A DNA stretch of 64,000 nt from an uncultured Bacilli bacterium (lineage in GTDB: Bacteria; Bacillota_I; Bacilli_A; RF39; UBA660). How positions within the stretch are numbered: position 1 is the stretch's first letter; every line of letters starts with the position of its first letter. A program made the position numbers and the translations under genes. Positions 16,238 through 24,546 of the stretch are shown here, in pieces. The notes under the pieces were generated by a model. It was not told where the DNA came from and did not search any database. It worked only from the letters and a program-made list of their open reading frames with translations. The stretch spans positions 1 through 64,000 of the forward strand of contig CAJTZW010000004.1 of assembly GCA_910584305.1 (NCBI GenBank), given 5' to 3'.

Positions 16238-17431
16238 ATGAATCGTGAAGATTTTCCTATGTTAAAACAAGATATTATCTATTTTGATAATGGGGCAACT
16301 TGTTTCAAGCCAAGTGTACTGGCAAATAGTATTGGAGACTATTACAATACATATAGCGCAAATGCGCATAGAGGAGATTATGACATTAGCCTAAAAGTAG
16401 ATACAAGATATGAACAAACAAGAAAGTTAGTACAAAACTTTATAGGAGCCGAAAAAAAGGAAGAAATTGTTTTTACAAGTGGTGCAACAGACTCTATGAA
16501 TAAATTAATATTTGGGTATTTTAGACATCACCTACAAAAGGGAGATGAAGTCTTACTTACCAAAAGTGAGCATGCATCCAACATATTACCTTGGTTTGAA
16601 TTACAAGATGAAATTGGAATTGTAATTAAATATATTCCCCTAGATGAACAACTGAAGGTAACAATGAAAAATGTAACAGAAAGCATTACAGAGAAAACAA
16701 AAGTAATTAGTATAGCCCATATTACCAACGTTGTAGGGGACATTCGTCCTATACAAGAGATTACAAAATATGCCCATAGCAAAGATATACTTGTCGTAGT
16801 AGATGGTGCACAAAGTGTACCTCATATGAAGTATGATGTACAAGAATTGGATATTGATTTTTTAGCATTCTCTGCACATAAAATGTATGGACCGACTGGA
16901 GTAGGGGTATTATATGGAAAATATGAGTTATTAAATAATATTCGCCCAATTGAATTTGGTGGAGGAATGAATTCGTTATTTAATCATGATGGATTCCGAA
17001 TCTATAATGAATTACCAGAATTATTAGAGGCAGGAACACCAAATATTGCAGGAGTCATTGGCTTCGGTGCTATCATTGAATACATAAATAAAATTGGAAT
17101 AGAAACAATGCAAGCATATGAATCACAACTACATAAATATGCAATAGAACAATTAAAAGAAGTACCGAATATTATTATATATAATGAATATAGTGAAAGT
17201 AGTATTATTACATTTAATATAAAGGATATTTTTGCGCAAGATTTAGCTATTTATCTAAACAAGTATAAAATTTGTGTAAGAGCTGGAAATCACTGTGCTA
17301 AGATTTTAAAAGATGAACTAGGCATTAAAAATACATGTCGTGTGAGTTTAGCAATGTATAATACCAAAGAAGAAGTTGATATATTAGTCAAAACACTAAA
17401 AAACCCAAATATCAAAGAAGAAATTATATAA
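16238..17431 (+). CDS. sufS: Cysteine desulfurase SufS
   Basis: SufS is a PLP enzyme that takes sulphur from cysteine and passes it to Fe-S assembly. The 397 residues show IYFDNGATCFKP at the start, EIVFTSGATDSMN, the PLP lysine in FLAFSAHKMYGPTGVGVLYG, and the active-site cysteine in RAGNHCAK. This is the short-loop group II (SufS) type. GGAGGTGA lies 6 bases before the ATG. The gene is the last of the sufC-sufD-sufS unit. The usual Bacillota partners sufU and sufB do not follow. Confidence 0.95.
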   Translation: MNREDFPMLKQDIIYFDNGATCFKPSVLANSIGDYYNTYSANAHRGDYDISLKVDTRYEQTRKLVQNFIGAEKKEEIVFTSGATDSMNKLIFGYFRHHLQKGDEVLLTKSEHASNILPWFELQDEIGIVIKYIPLDEQLKVTMKNVTESITEKTKVISIAHITNVVGDIRPIQEITKYAHSKDILVVVDGAQSVPHMKYDVQELDIDFLAFSAHKMYGPTGVGVLYGKYELLNNIRPIEFGGGMNSLFNHDGFRIYNELPELLEAGTPNIAGVIGFGAIIEYINKIGIETMQAYESQLHKYAIEQLKEVPNIIIYNEYSESSIITFNIKDIFAQDLAIYLNKYKICVRAGNHCAKILKDELGIKNTCRVSLAMYNTKEEVDILVKTLKNPNIKEEII

Positions 17432-17447
17432 GGACAGCTGTCCTTTT
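17430..17447 (+). terminator. suf operon terminator
   Basis: The perfect palindrome AAGGACAGCTGTCCTT overlaps the sufS stop and is followed by TT, giving four T in a row. The T-run is short. Confidence 0.65.
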
Positions 17448-17450
17448 AAT

Positions 17451-17479
17451 TTGACTGCGAAAGAAAATAGTGCTAAAAT
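17451..17479 (+). promoter_or_regulatory. Promoter of the MraZ-like gene
   Basis: TTGACT and TAAAAT are 17 bases apart with TGC before the -10 box, directly after the suf terminator. Confidence 0.7.
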
Positions 17480-17511
17480 ATGCAATACTATCGAAAAGAG
17501 GGGAAAATTAG

Positions 17512-17940
17512 ATGTTAGATGTTTATATGGAGTTCCGTAACACACTTGTTATGGATAAAGAGGGAAGAATTGTTTTTCCAGAAAATCTAAAACCAATAGA
17601 GGGAGACAAGATTGCAGTTTTTTATGAATATGATGCAGTTGGAAATCCAGATAAAAACTGTTTAAAACTTTATAATGATGAAATGTGGAACCCACATTTC
17701 CGTGAGCTACTAGAAAAGCTCGATACTGAACAGGATAAAATGATATTAGAAAATATCCAAAAACACATTAAAAGACTTCTTGATACTTTTATTAGTGTAG
17801 AAAATATTGATAATGAGAGAAGTATTGTAGTTCCAGAAAATGTGAAAAGGTTATTTCTAGAAGACAGAGATAATGTTAATATGGATAGTAATATTGGAAT
17901 TGAAAGAGGAATTCCCTATATAAAAATGAAAAAACGCTAA
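17512..17940 (+). CDS. MraZ-like double AbrB-fold protein, divergent orphan
   Basis: The 142 residues follow the MraZ plan of two SpoVT/AbrB-like halves: FRNTLVMDKEGRIVFPENLK with a WNPHFRELLEKL helix, then a linker helix and a second half with NIDNERSIVVPENVKRLF. MraZ binds DNA as a ring-shaped oligomer and is normally first in the dcw cell-division operon, beside rsmH. This copy is alone and divergent (no DxxGR in the second half), so a regulatory role is only inferred. AGAGGGG precedes the ATG by 8 bases. Confidence 0.55.
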   Translation: MLDVYMEFRNTLVMDKEGRIVFPENLKPIEGDKIAVFYEYDAVGNPDKNCLKLYNDEMWNPHFRELLEKLDTEQDKMILENIQKHIKRLLDTFISVENIDNERSIVVPENVKRLFLEDRDNVNMDSNIGIERGIPYIKMKKR

Positions 17941-17950
17941 CAAAATTATG

Positions 17951-17983
17951 AAGCATATCATTTCTTTTGATGATATGCTTTTA
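17951..17983 (+). terminator. Terminator of the MraZ-like gene
   Basis: AAGCATATCAT pairs with ATGATATGCTT (11-bp stem, 8-base loop), followed by TTATTT. Confidence 0.8.
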
Positions 17984-17984
17984 T

Positions 17985-18013
17985 TTGCTATCAGAGAGAA
18001 TACATGGTATACT
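17985..18013 (+). promoter_or_regulatory. Promoter of the DUF1292-like gene
   Basis: TTGCTA and TATACT are 17 bases apart. The predicted start near 18020 rules out any longer N-terminus for the gene that follows. Confidence 0.7.
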
Positions 18014-18028
18014 AAAATAGGTGATGCT

Positions 18029-18229
18029 ATGGAAATGTTAAAAATTACGATAAATGACAAGCAATATGAATATATTGATTCAATTGTATACAAAGATAAA
18101 TGCTATGTTGCGTTAGGTGATGAAGAGAGTATTACCATTAGTGAGTATTCTATAGTAAAAGGTAAAGTAGAGTTTGTTGCATTAGATGATACATTATTTA
18201 AAGAAGTAAAGGAAGCAATGAATTTATAA
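18029..18229 (+). CDS. Small DUF1292-like protein
   Basis: The 66-residue protein resembles the small DUF1292 (YrzB-type) family: an ITINDKQYEYIDSIVYKDKCYVAL strand pair, an acidic EESITISEYS stretch and a closing LDDTLFKEVKEAM helix. The function of the family is unknown. The ATG has GGTG 6 bases upstream and lies just after a promoter. An in-frame ATG 81 bases earlier would place the N-terminus on the previous terminator and is rejected. The stop and the next start overlap as TAATG. Confidence 0.6.
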   Translation: MEMLKITINDKQYEYIDSIVYKDKCYVALGDEESITISEYSIVKGKVEFVALDDTLFKEVKEAMNL

Positions 18230-19425
18230 TGAAAGAATATGAATTTTATATAAATGATAGTGAAGAACTTTGCTGTGTAATAAAAGATCCCACTACAGAA
18301 ATATGGCTTGAAAATGATGATGCAAAAATGCAGTTACAAACACTTAATGACTATCATTTAAAACATGTTCAAATTACATCCAGGAATATTGTAATAGAAT
18401 TAACGCATGGTACACTAACTCTTAGAAATTATAAAGAAATTCTAAATGAAGAAATAGAAGATTTACTTCAAAATATATTACCAAAAATTCGTAAAAAGAT
18501 ATCTGAAATGCAAAGAAAAAAGCATAGAGGAAAAGCAATCAGAAATAAGATGTTGGTAGGTACTGGTGTAGTTGTTGGAGGAATCGCACTATTTTCTTTA
18601 ATTGGCACGAATCGAGAGAAAAAGGAAAATGAACATAGTGTAGAATTAGTAGATACAAAGATTCTTCAAGAGCAAATCAGTAATAATATAAGTGACATAA
18701 GTGATGTAGGTAACCTATGCCTAGACCATTCAAATTTGGAACAGAAATCCGTGACGTATTTAGATTTTACGGAAAAGAGATATTCTATTACAGGGGAATA
18801 TGCCTATAATCTATATCATGACTTAGTTGAAAAATGCGCAAATAAATGGGGAATTTCTCCTGATATTATCATGGCTATGCTTACACAGGAAAGTGCTGGA
18901 AAAAAAGTAAATTTGATGCAGATTCAATTACCTTCTTGGGAAGGACAAGAATTAAAGGTATATAATTTCTCTACCAATGCTTACGAAAAATATGTGCTTA
19001 CTAGTTATCCAGAAAACTATGAAGGTAGTGGTATTACATGTATTACGAGTAAGGATTTAGAAGACCCTGAAACAAATATATCTACTTCGTGCATTCTTCT
19101 TCAAGAATCGTTAAAGTATATGGATTATCATATTGGTGCTGGAATTCAATGTTATAATTTTGGTAATGGGAATATGAAAAAAGTACTAAACGAGACGTCC
19201 CTAGCAACAGGCATTAGCGTAGATGAAATCTTGAGCAATCAGGAGAATTTAGATTTTATGGAATATACTTATATCATTGATGTTGGAGATCCATATTATT
19301 TAAAAAATATTGTGCAATATATTGAAGATTTGGATAACGGAATATATGTAAATTATATAAATGATGCTGGAGAGATAGAACATAATTCAGTTTCTATTAT
19401 TCCTACAAGCAGTAAAATCAGGTAA
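18229..19425 (+). CDS. Membrane-anchored lytic transglycosylase-like protein
   Basis: Residues about 200-340 of this 398-residue protein match the SLT lysozyme-like fold: EKCANKWGISPDIIMAMLTQESAG with the catalytic Glu in QES, NLMQIQLPSW, and HIGAGIQCYNFGNGNM. A membrane helix (about residues 106-125) follows a cytoplasmic part of about 100 residues with an RKKHRGK stretch, so the catalytic domain faces outward and could cut peptidoglycan glycan strands. The cytoplasmic domain is unrecognised. Its start overlaps the stop of the previous small gene by 1 base, so the two are coupled. Confidence 0.7.
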   Translation: MKEYEFYINDSEELCCVIKDPTTEIWLENDDAKMQLQTLNDYHLKHVQITSRNIVIELTHGTLTLRNYKEILNEEIEDLLQNILPKIRKKISEMQRKKHRGKAIRNKMLVGTGVVVGGIALFSLIGTNREKKENEHSVELVDTKILQEQISNNISDISDVGNLCLDHSNLEQKSVTYLDFTEKRYSITGEYAYNLYHDLVEKCANKWGISPDIIMAMLTQESAGKKVNLMQIQLPSWEGQELKVYNFSTNAYEKYVLTSYPENYEGSGITCITSKDLEDPETNISTSCILLQESLKYMDYHIGAGIQCYNFGNGNMKKVLNETSLATGISVDEILSNQENLDFMEYTYIIDVGDPYYLKNIVQYIEDLDNGIYVNYINDAGEIEHNSVSIIPTSSKIR

Positions 19426-19428
19426 GAG

Positions 19429-19448
19429 AAAAGAGCATTCTCTTTTTT
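19429..19448 (+). terminator. Terminator
   Basis: AAAAGAG-CATT-CTCTTTT followed by TT. Confidence 0.75.
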
Positions 19449-19492
19449 GATGCTGTCTATTGTATTTTATATCTTTTTTTGGTATACTTTAG

Positions 19493-19498
19493 AAGTAT
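19493..19498 (+). promoter_or_regulatory. Extended -10 promoter of the small membrane gene
   Basis: TGG-TATACT lies about 20 bases before the ribosome site. The -35 is weak. Confidence 0.5.
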
Positions 19499-19518
19499 AG
19501 TAAATAGAGGTGTGCAAG

Positions 19519-19821
19519 ATGGATTTAATTATTTTATTAGTATTGATAGCAATTATTGTCTTTTTCTTTAAAGACTTTACGGCATTCGTATATTTTCTAG
19601 GAATTGTAGAGATATTTCTTCGCATTGTAAATTTTATTGCCAATCATATTGGTGTAAGTGAATTATCCGTTTGGATGAATAACAACTTTCCAAATTCCAT
19701 ATTTTCTATATTAGCAAAATATTCCAATGGATTATTATATGAAGTATTATGTTGGCTTCTAGTAATGTGTTTCTGTGTTCTTTTATTCCATTTAGTAAAA
19801 TACTTTATTAAACGTCATTAA
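19519..19821 (+). CDS. Small integral membrane protein, unknown
   Basis: The 100 residues contain three or more hydrophobic stretches: the first 18 residues (LIILLVLIAIIVFFF), about 22-42, and about 75-96 before the basic end KYFIKRH. I recognise no family. The start is ATG with AGAGGTG 6 bases upstream; the GTG 9 bases earlier lies inside that site. The gene has its own promoter and terminator. Confidence 0.6.
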   Translation: MDLIILLVLIAIIVFFFKDFTAFVYFLGIVEIFLRIVNFIANHIGVSELSVWMNNNFPNSIFSILAKYSNGLLYEVLCWLLVMCFCVLLFHLVKYFIKRH

Positions 19822-19824
19822 TGT

Positions 19825-19849
19825 AAGTATTCAAAAAGAATACTTTTTT
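19825..19849 (+). terminator. Terminator
   Basis: AAGTATTC-AAAAA-GAATACTT followed by TTTT. Confidence 0.85.
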
Positions 19850-19850
19850 C

Positions 19851-19879
19851 TTGCATTTTATTAGCAATTGGGATATAAT
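19851..19879 (+). promoter_or_regulatory. SigA-type promoter
   Basis: TTGCAT and TATAAT are 17 bases apart, immediately after the terminator. Confidence 0.8.
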
Positions 19880-19904
19880 ACATCACTAAAAGGGGAGTGA
19901 GACT

Positions 19905-20630
19905 ATGAATAAAAAAGTAAGAAAAGTGCTTGAAAACGACATAGTAACAATTAAAAAAAATTCCAAAAAAGAAATAAATTTTATAAAAAAACAATGTAGT
20001 ATTAGAATAGCAAGCGAATCAAGTAACACCATAGAAGATATTATACAAGTGCTAGATGACTTTATTTTAGATAAAGAAGAAGAAAGAAAATTGCTCAATA
20101 TGCTGAAGAACAATTTAAAAAGAATTGATAAGAGTGAATGTAGTACATTATTAGCCGAACTTGTTGCAGTAAATAAAAGTACTTTATGCTATTACGCATC
20201 ATTACTTGGGGTACCAGTTGATAATACAATCGAGACTACACAGCCACTTTTGACAAAAACAGAAAGTTATAGAAATCAAGTGTGTGGACTACTTTTAAGC
20301 GAGAAAGATATCAAAGAATATTTGAACTACCCATCCTCATTTTGGGAATATATTTCAAAACGTACATATAGAGTTGAGGATGAAGGTTTATATGGTGTAA
20401 AGATTCAATATGATGATAATAATATAGTAAAAGATATAAGTGTACATGTACCACCAATTGTAAATAAAGATACAGCAAAGATTAATATACGATATTTTAC
20501 AGAAGCATATAATATGTATCACTTTTTTGTAGAAACGTACACAGAGAATACTTTTAGTCAGACTGACAAAGAGGTAGAAGATTTTGAAAAAATATATTTA
20601 AAGGATCAAGTGAAAAAGTATTTTAAATAA
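19905..20630 (+). CDS. Unknown soluble protein
   Basis: The 241-residue protein has a basic N-terminus, a helical acidic middle and no membrane segment. I recognise no family. AGGGGAGTGA lies before the ATG and a good promoter lies upstream. The 59-base gap to the SirA-like gene has no clear terminator, so the two may be co-transcribed. Confidence 0.5.
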   Translation: MNKKVRKVLENDIVTIKKNSKKEINFIKKQCSIRIASESSNTIEDIIQVLDDFILDKEEERKLLNMLKNNLKRIDKSECSTLLAELVAVNKSTLCYYASLLGVPVDNTIETTQPLLTKTESYRNQVCGLLLSEKDIKEYLNYPSSFWEYISKRTYRVEDEGLYGVKIQYDDNNIVKDISVHVPPIVNKDTAKINIRYFTEAYNMYHFFVETYTENTFSQTDKEVEDFEKIYLKDQVKKYFK

Positions 20631-20689
20631 AAGACAAAAGGCGACGAAGTTTTTATTGAAAGTAATTTATTATGAAATAGGTGAAGTCT

Positions 20690-21109
20690 ATGAAAAAGTA
20701 TTACCTTTTTGTAATAAAGAATGAATATTACAAAATTTATAGGAAAAGTCCATCTGTGTTATATAAAACATTGGCGAGTCTATATATGTTAGAAAGATAT
20801 GATTTTTCCTATGGGATATCGCTATACAACCAATTATGCCAGCCTTTTAGTGTAAAATTATTAAGTAGTTATATACGAAATAAATATAAATGTTACAGTA
20901 TCAATTCGAAAGTATTACAAATGAAATCATTGGTTGAAAAAACATTTATCCAAATTGGATACGCAGCAACAATTATTTTTACAAACACAGAATTACCTGA
21001 AATTTTAAAAGTATTCAATACATATAATCGAAAAATATTCGTTTGTGAATTTGAACATGGCGAATATTTTTGGTTAAATCATAAAATGTCGAAAAAAAGT
21101 AAAATTTAA
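20690..21109 (+). CDS. sirA: SirA-like sporulation inhibitor of replication
   Basis: In Bacillus, SirA binds domain I of DnaA and blocks new rounds of replication in sporulating cells. This 139-residue protein is close to the usual length (about 148) and follows the family plan: KKYYLFVIKNEYY at the start, LYNQLCQPFSVKLLSSYI near residue 48, a central variable part, IIFTNTELPEILKVF, and a closing FEHGEYFWLN. Identity is low, so the call is by pattern. The ATG has AGGTGA 5 bases upstream; the GTG 9 bases earlier lies in that site. Confidence 0.55.
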   Translation: MKKYYLFVIKNEYYKIYRKSPSVLYKTLASLYMLERYDFSYGISLYNQLCQPFSVKLLSSYIRNKYKCYSINSKVLQMKSLVEKTFIQIGYAATIIFTNTELPEILKVFNTYNRKIFVCEFEHGEYFWLNHKMSKKSKI

Positions 21110-21119
21110 TAAGGTTTAA

Positions 21120-21128
21120 CATATAATA
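21120..21128 (+). promoter_or_regulatory. Candidate mother-cell (SigE/SigK-type) -10 element
   Basis: CATATAATA fits the SigK -10 pattern CATAnnnTA and nearly fits the SigE pattern CATACAAT. The -35 region is not convincing. The TATAAT inside could equally be a SigA -10. Confidence 0.35.
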
Positions 21129-21143
21129 CTGTAGGTGATTTAT

Positions 21144-21509
21144 ATGGACAAATTAACCAATTTCAAAGAATTTGTAAAAAAGAATCCAACATTTATAAAA
21201 TTTGTAAAAAACAATGAAATGACATGGCAAAAATTTTATGAATTATATGACTTATATGGAGAAGAAAGTGATGTGTGGGACACATATAGAGCTTCCAAAA
21301 CAATAGAAAAAGCAGCGACAACAGCGACAGGTGCCGTTGGGGTAACTGATTTATTTGAATGGATCAAACATATTGATTTAGATAGTTTTCAAGACGGTAT
21401 TAGTAGTATTCAACGTGTAATCGGAGTACTACAAGACTTAGGAAATAAAGATGCGAATATAAAACCAGAATATAAACCAAGACCATTATATAAACACTTT
21501 GAAGACTAA
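21144..21509 (+). CDS. ylbD: YlbD-family spore coat protein
   Basis: The 121 residues match the YlbD coat family: FKEFVKKNPTFIKFVKNNEMTWQKFYELYDLYGEESDVWDTY at the start and the conserved C-terminal helix HIDLDSFQDGISSIQRVIGVLQDL. In Bacillus, YlbD is associated with spore coat and is made in the mother cell. Gene order ylbD-ylbE followed by rsmD (ylbH) is that of B. subtilis, with ylbF and ylbG missing. AGGTGAT precedes the ATG. The stop overlaps the next start. Confidence 0.75.
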   Translation: MDKLTNFKEFVKKNPTFIKFVKNNEMTWQKFYELYDLYGEESDVWDTYRASKTIEKAATTATGAVGVTDLFEWIKHIDLDSFQDGISSIQRVIGVLQDLGNKDANIKPEYKPRPLYKHFED

Positions 21510-21730
21510 TGACCTTAGACATTCAATTTAAAATTAAAAATAATCAATATTATGTTCGCTATCTTCGTGAAAACTCGTATTGGTATAAAATATTAAATAG
21601 AAATCCAGAATCATTTAAATTCTTTGAGGAGGAGGCAAAAGAAAAGTATGGTCTTCGTCCAACAGATCGTATTGAAAAAGCATTAGAAGCGTTTTCTTTA
21701 ATTCAAAACATGATTTCTTCTATGAAATAG
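21509..21730 (+). CDS. ylbE: YlbE-family protein
   Basis: The 73 residues match the YlbE family: VRYLRENSYWYKILNRNPESFKFFEEEAKEKYG, then RIEKALEAFSLIQNMI. The function is unknown; it follows ylbD in many Bacilli. The ATG overlaps the ylbD stop by 1 base (TAATG), so translation is coupled. Confidence 0.75.
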   Translation: MTLDIQFKIKNNQYYVRYLRENSYWYKILNRNPESFKFFEEEAKEKYGLRPTDRIEKALEAFSLIQNMISSMK

Positions 21731-21742
21731 TGATATAATAAA

Positions 21743-21768
21743 AAAAATCCCATTGATATAGGATTTTT
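21743..21768 (+). terminator. Terminator after ylbE
   Basis: AAAAATCC pairs with GGATTTTT (10-base loop). The T-run is part of the stem. Confidence 0.55.
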
Positions 21769-21788
21769 AAGAAGGGGAGTTAATATAT

Positions 21789-21872
21789 ATGTGTGATATT
21801 AAATATCACATTTATATATTGAACATTTTCTTTAATTTTATACGGAGGAATTATGAGAGTTATCAGTGGTAA
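21789..21872 (+). CDS. Candidate 27-codon leader peptide overlapping the rsmD start
   Basis: An ATG lies 10 bases after a GGGGAG ribosome site and opens a 27-residue frame rich in Ile, Phe and Asn. It ends 20 bases inside rsmD in another frame. Its first codons lie on the hairpin at 21792-21810. It could couple or reduce rsmD translation. No homology supports it. Confidence 0.35.
   Translation: MCDIKYHIYILNIFFNFIRRNYESYQW
21792..21810 (+). promoter_or_regulatory. Hairpin in the rsmD leader
   Basis: TGTGATAT-TAA-ATATCACA forms an 8-bp stem, 43 bases before the rsmD start. There is no T-run, so a leader structure is likelier than a terminator. Confidence 0.4.
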
Positions 21873-22389
21873 ATATAAAGGGAAAAAAATAGAAGGGTTT
21901 AATATTGATGGAACTAGACCAACAATGGATCGTGTAAAAGAGTCTGTATTTGCATCCATACAAAATAATATAAAAGGTGCCACTTGTTTAGACTTGTTTG
22001 CAGGATCTGGTTCTCTTGGAATTGAAGCACTCAGTAATGGGGCACATAGTTGTTACTTTGTAGATAGTGGGTCTATTGCATATCAAACATTAGAAAAAAA
22101 TGTAAGATGGATAGAAGAAGAAATCTATACATATAAAATGGATTACCGAAAAGCATTACAAATGTTTCATGAAAAACGAATTCAATTTGACCTTATTTTT
22201 TTAGATCCACCATATGCATTACATGTACTTACAGATTCATTAAAAAAAATAGAGGAATATAATCTTTTAAAAGAAGATGGCTTCGTTATATGTGAGTATG
22301 AAACAGAGAGAATACAAACAAATTACTCATGTATTAAAAATAAGCGATATGGAAGCACTTATATTTCAGTTTATAAACATAACCAATAG
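21853..22389 (+). CDS. rsmD: 16S rRNA (guanine966-N2)-methyltransferase RsmD
   Basis: RsmD methylates G966 of 16S rRNA with SAM. The 178 residues show MRVISGKYKGKKI at the start, TRPTMDRVKESVFASI, the SAM motif CLDLFAGSGSLGIEALSNGA (residues about 44-62) and the catalytic DPPY in FDLIFLDPPYALH (near residue 119). CGGAGG precedes the ATG by 6 bases. It is the ylbH position of the ylbD-ylbE cluster. The next usual gene, coaD, is absent here. Confidence 0.95.
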   Translation: MRVISGKYKGKKIEGFNIDGTRPTMDRVKESVFASIQNNIKGATCLDLFAGSGSLGIEALSNGAHSCYFVDSGSIAYQTLEKNVRWIEEEIYTYKMDYRKALQMFHEKRIQFDLIFLDPPYALHVLTDSLKKIEEYNLLKEDGFVICEYETERIQTNYSCIKNKRYGSTYISVYKHNQ

Positions 22390-22401
22390 TTATGTTTTTT
22401 T
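22375..22401 (+). terminator. rsmD terminator
   Basis: AAACATAAC-CAATA-GTTATGTTT followed by TTTT. The stop codon lies at the loop. Confidence 0.8.
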
Positions 22402-22449
22402 GAAGGAATTTAAAAATTAAAATTGTAACATATAAGTGAGGAGGTGAAA

Positions 22450-24534
22450 ATGATACATAAAAAATATCCATTTGTAAAACAAAGAGATGCGAAAGGTTGT
22501 GGGGTTGCTTGTTTATCTATGATAATTCAATATTATCATGGATATATTGGCGAAGACATTTTATATGATATGACTTCAACAAGTAAAAAAGGGACAAGCG
22601 CTTACCATTTAGTGCAGGTGGCAAGAACCATTGGCATGGAAGCCAAAGGAATCAAGTGCAACGTGGAATGTATGAAAGATTGTACATCACCTTGCATTGC
22701 CCACGTATTGATAGAAGGAAAATATGGGCATTATGTTGTTATCTATAGAATTGATTGGAAGAAAAAACAAATGTACATTGCTGACCCTGCTAGGGGGAAA
22801 CGAAGAATGTCTATTCAAGAATTTGAAAAAATGTTTACAGGAGTAATCATTACACTTATACCAGAAAAGCCTTTACCCTTATATACGAATCATATTACTT
22901 TAAAAAAATATATGAAATCATTGCTTTCTATCTACAAGAAAGAATGGTTAAAAATATGGATAGAATCAATTCTTTGTTTAGGCTTATCTATTCTTGTTTC
23001 ATGTTCTTTTGCGATTATGTTACAAGGTGTTACTATAAAGTCCAATGTGTGGATATCCTATACAATTTTATTATTTATATGCTTTGGAGTTATGAAGAAT
23101 ACTGTAACCTATGTACAGGAGAAAATGGTTAGTAAGCTATATCATAAAATTGATGTTCGTTTAATGTTAGAAGCAATCAAAAATATCATTTTCCTTCCTT
23201 ATCAATTTTATTGCAATCGCTCAACAGGAGAGATTGTATCGAGAATACAGGATTTAGAAAAAGTAGGATATGAAATTAGCCAAATTATGGTACTCATTGG
23301 AATAGACAGTATGGTATCGCTTACCTCTAGTCTTATTCTGTATAGTTTGAGCCCTATTTTATGGAAGTGGACTATATTATGGATTGGTATATATATACTA
23401 ATCGCATATAGTTTTAGGAAATTTGTTAAAAATAATGTGGAAGAAATAAAACAATTAAATGCATCTATCTATAATGATATGATAGAGTCTATCAAGGGAT
23501 TCGAAACAATTAAAGGCTTGCAACTAGAAAATCAAACTGTCCAAATGCTTTCTAAAAAATATATACATAATAATCAGAAACTGTATGAATTAAGGAAATT
23601 GGAGCGAAGGCAAAGATTATTTAAAAATATAGTAAGTGATATTGGTTACATATGTATTTGTGGCTTAGGATGCATACAGGTTATAAAAGGAAATTTACAA
23701 CTTTCAGAAGTAATTGCCTGTCAGTCATTGATTACCTATTTCTTGTCGCCGATAGAGCATATTCTCGAAATGAATGTATCTATTTGTGATATGGAAAAAT
23801 CATTACAAAGAGCAATAGAACTTGTATATCAAGAATCAGAAGTAGGAACTTTGTCATGTAAAAAAATTAATAAAATTGAAGTGAAGAATCTAACCTACGA
23901 AAAAGAAAATACAATTATAGAAAATATTTCACTACAATTTGATGCACATGAGAAAATTCTCCTTATGGGAAGTAGTGGTAGTGGAAAAAGTACATTGCTG
24001 AAAATTATTCGTGGATATTATCCTATAGGGAATAATCATGTATATATCAATGATATTGATTTAAATATGTATAAAAAAGAAAGCATTGGATCTAGAATTA
24101 CATATATTTCGCAAAATGAAATGATATTTACAGATACGATTTATAACAATATCACATTACATAGAAATTGTAATGAAAATGAAGTTATAAAACAAATCCA
24201 TTTAAGTCATATTGATGCAATTACAAAAAATAAAATGTTAGGATTACAAACAGTCATCGAAGAAGATGGTTACAATGTATCTGGTGGGGAAAGACAGCGA
24301 CTGATTCTAGCAAGATCTTTACTTAAAAAATCGGATGTAATTCTTATTGATGAGGGATTCAGTCAAATGGACCATGATTTAGAAAGAAACATTTTGAAGA
24401 AGCTATTTAAAATATATTCAAAGAAAATGATTGTAGTAGTATCCCACAGAAAAGATAATATTGATTTATTTGATACTTATATTGAATTACAAAACGGAAA
24501 AATTCATACCTATTTATCCAAATCCAAATCGTAG
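22450..24534 (+). CDS. Peptidase-containing bacteriocin ABC transporter
   Basis: This 694-residue protein both cleaves double-glycine leaders and exports the mature peptides. Its N-terminal C39 peptidase has Cys17 in KQRDAKGCGVACLSM, His94 in YGHYVVIY and Asp112 in IADPARG. Five or six membrane helices follow (about residues 160-420). The ABC domain has Walker A GSSGSGKST, signature VSGGERQR and Walker B VILIDEGF. It is the LagD/ComA type. AGGAGGTG lies just before the ATG; the GTG six bases earlier is part of it. Two double-glycine precursors follow directly, fitting its role. Confidence 0.93.
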   Translation: MIHKKYPFVKQRDAKGCGVACLSMIIQYYHGYIGEDILYDMTSTSKKGTSAYHLVQVARTIGMEAKGIKCNVECMKDCTSPCIAHVLIEGKYGHYVVIYRIDWKKKQMYIADPARGKRRMSIQEFEKMFTGVIITLIPEKPLPLYTNHITLKKYMKSLLSIYKKEWLKIWIESILCLGLSILVSCSFAIMLQGVTIKSNVWISYTILLFICFGVMKNTVTYVQEKMVSKLYHKIDVRLMLEAIKNIIFLPYQFYCNRSTGEIVSRIQDLEKVGYEISQIMVLIGIDSMVSLTSSLILYSLSPILWKWTILWIGIYILIAYSFRKFVKNNVEEIKQLNASIYNDMIESIKGFETIKGLQLENQTVQMLSKKYIHNNQKLYELRKLERRQRLFKNIVSDIGYICICGLGCIQVIKGNLQLSEVIACQSLITYFLSPIEHILEMNVSICDMEKSLQRAIELVYQESEVGTLSCKKINKIEVKNLTYEKENTIIENISLQFDAHEKILLMGSSGSGKSTLLKIIRGYYPIGNNHVYINDIDLNMYKKESIGSRITYISQNEMIFTDTIYNNITLHRNCNENEVIKQIHLSHIDAITKNKMLGLQTVIEEDGYNVSGGERQRLILARSLLKKSDVILIDEGFSQMDHDLERNILKKLFKIYSKKMIVVVSHRKDNIDLFDTYIELQNGKIHTYLSKSKS

Positions 24535-24546
24535 AAGGAGGAAATT

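Noticed and set aside
21734..21739. TATAAT after ylbE as an rsmD promoter
   Set aside because: No -35 box fits, and a terminator-like hairpin follows at once, so it would start RNA straight into a terminator.
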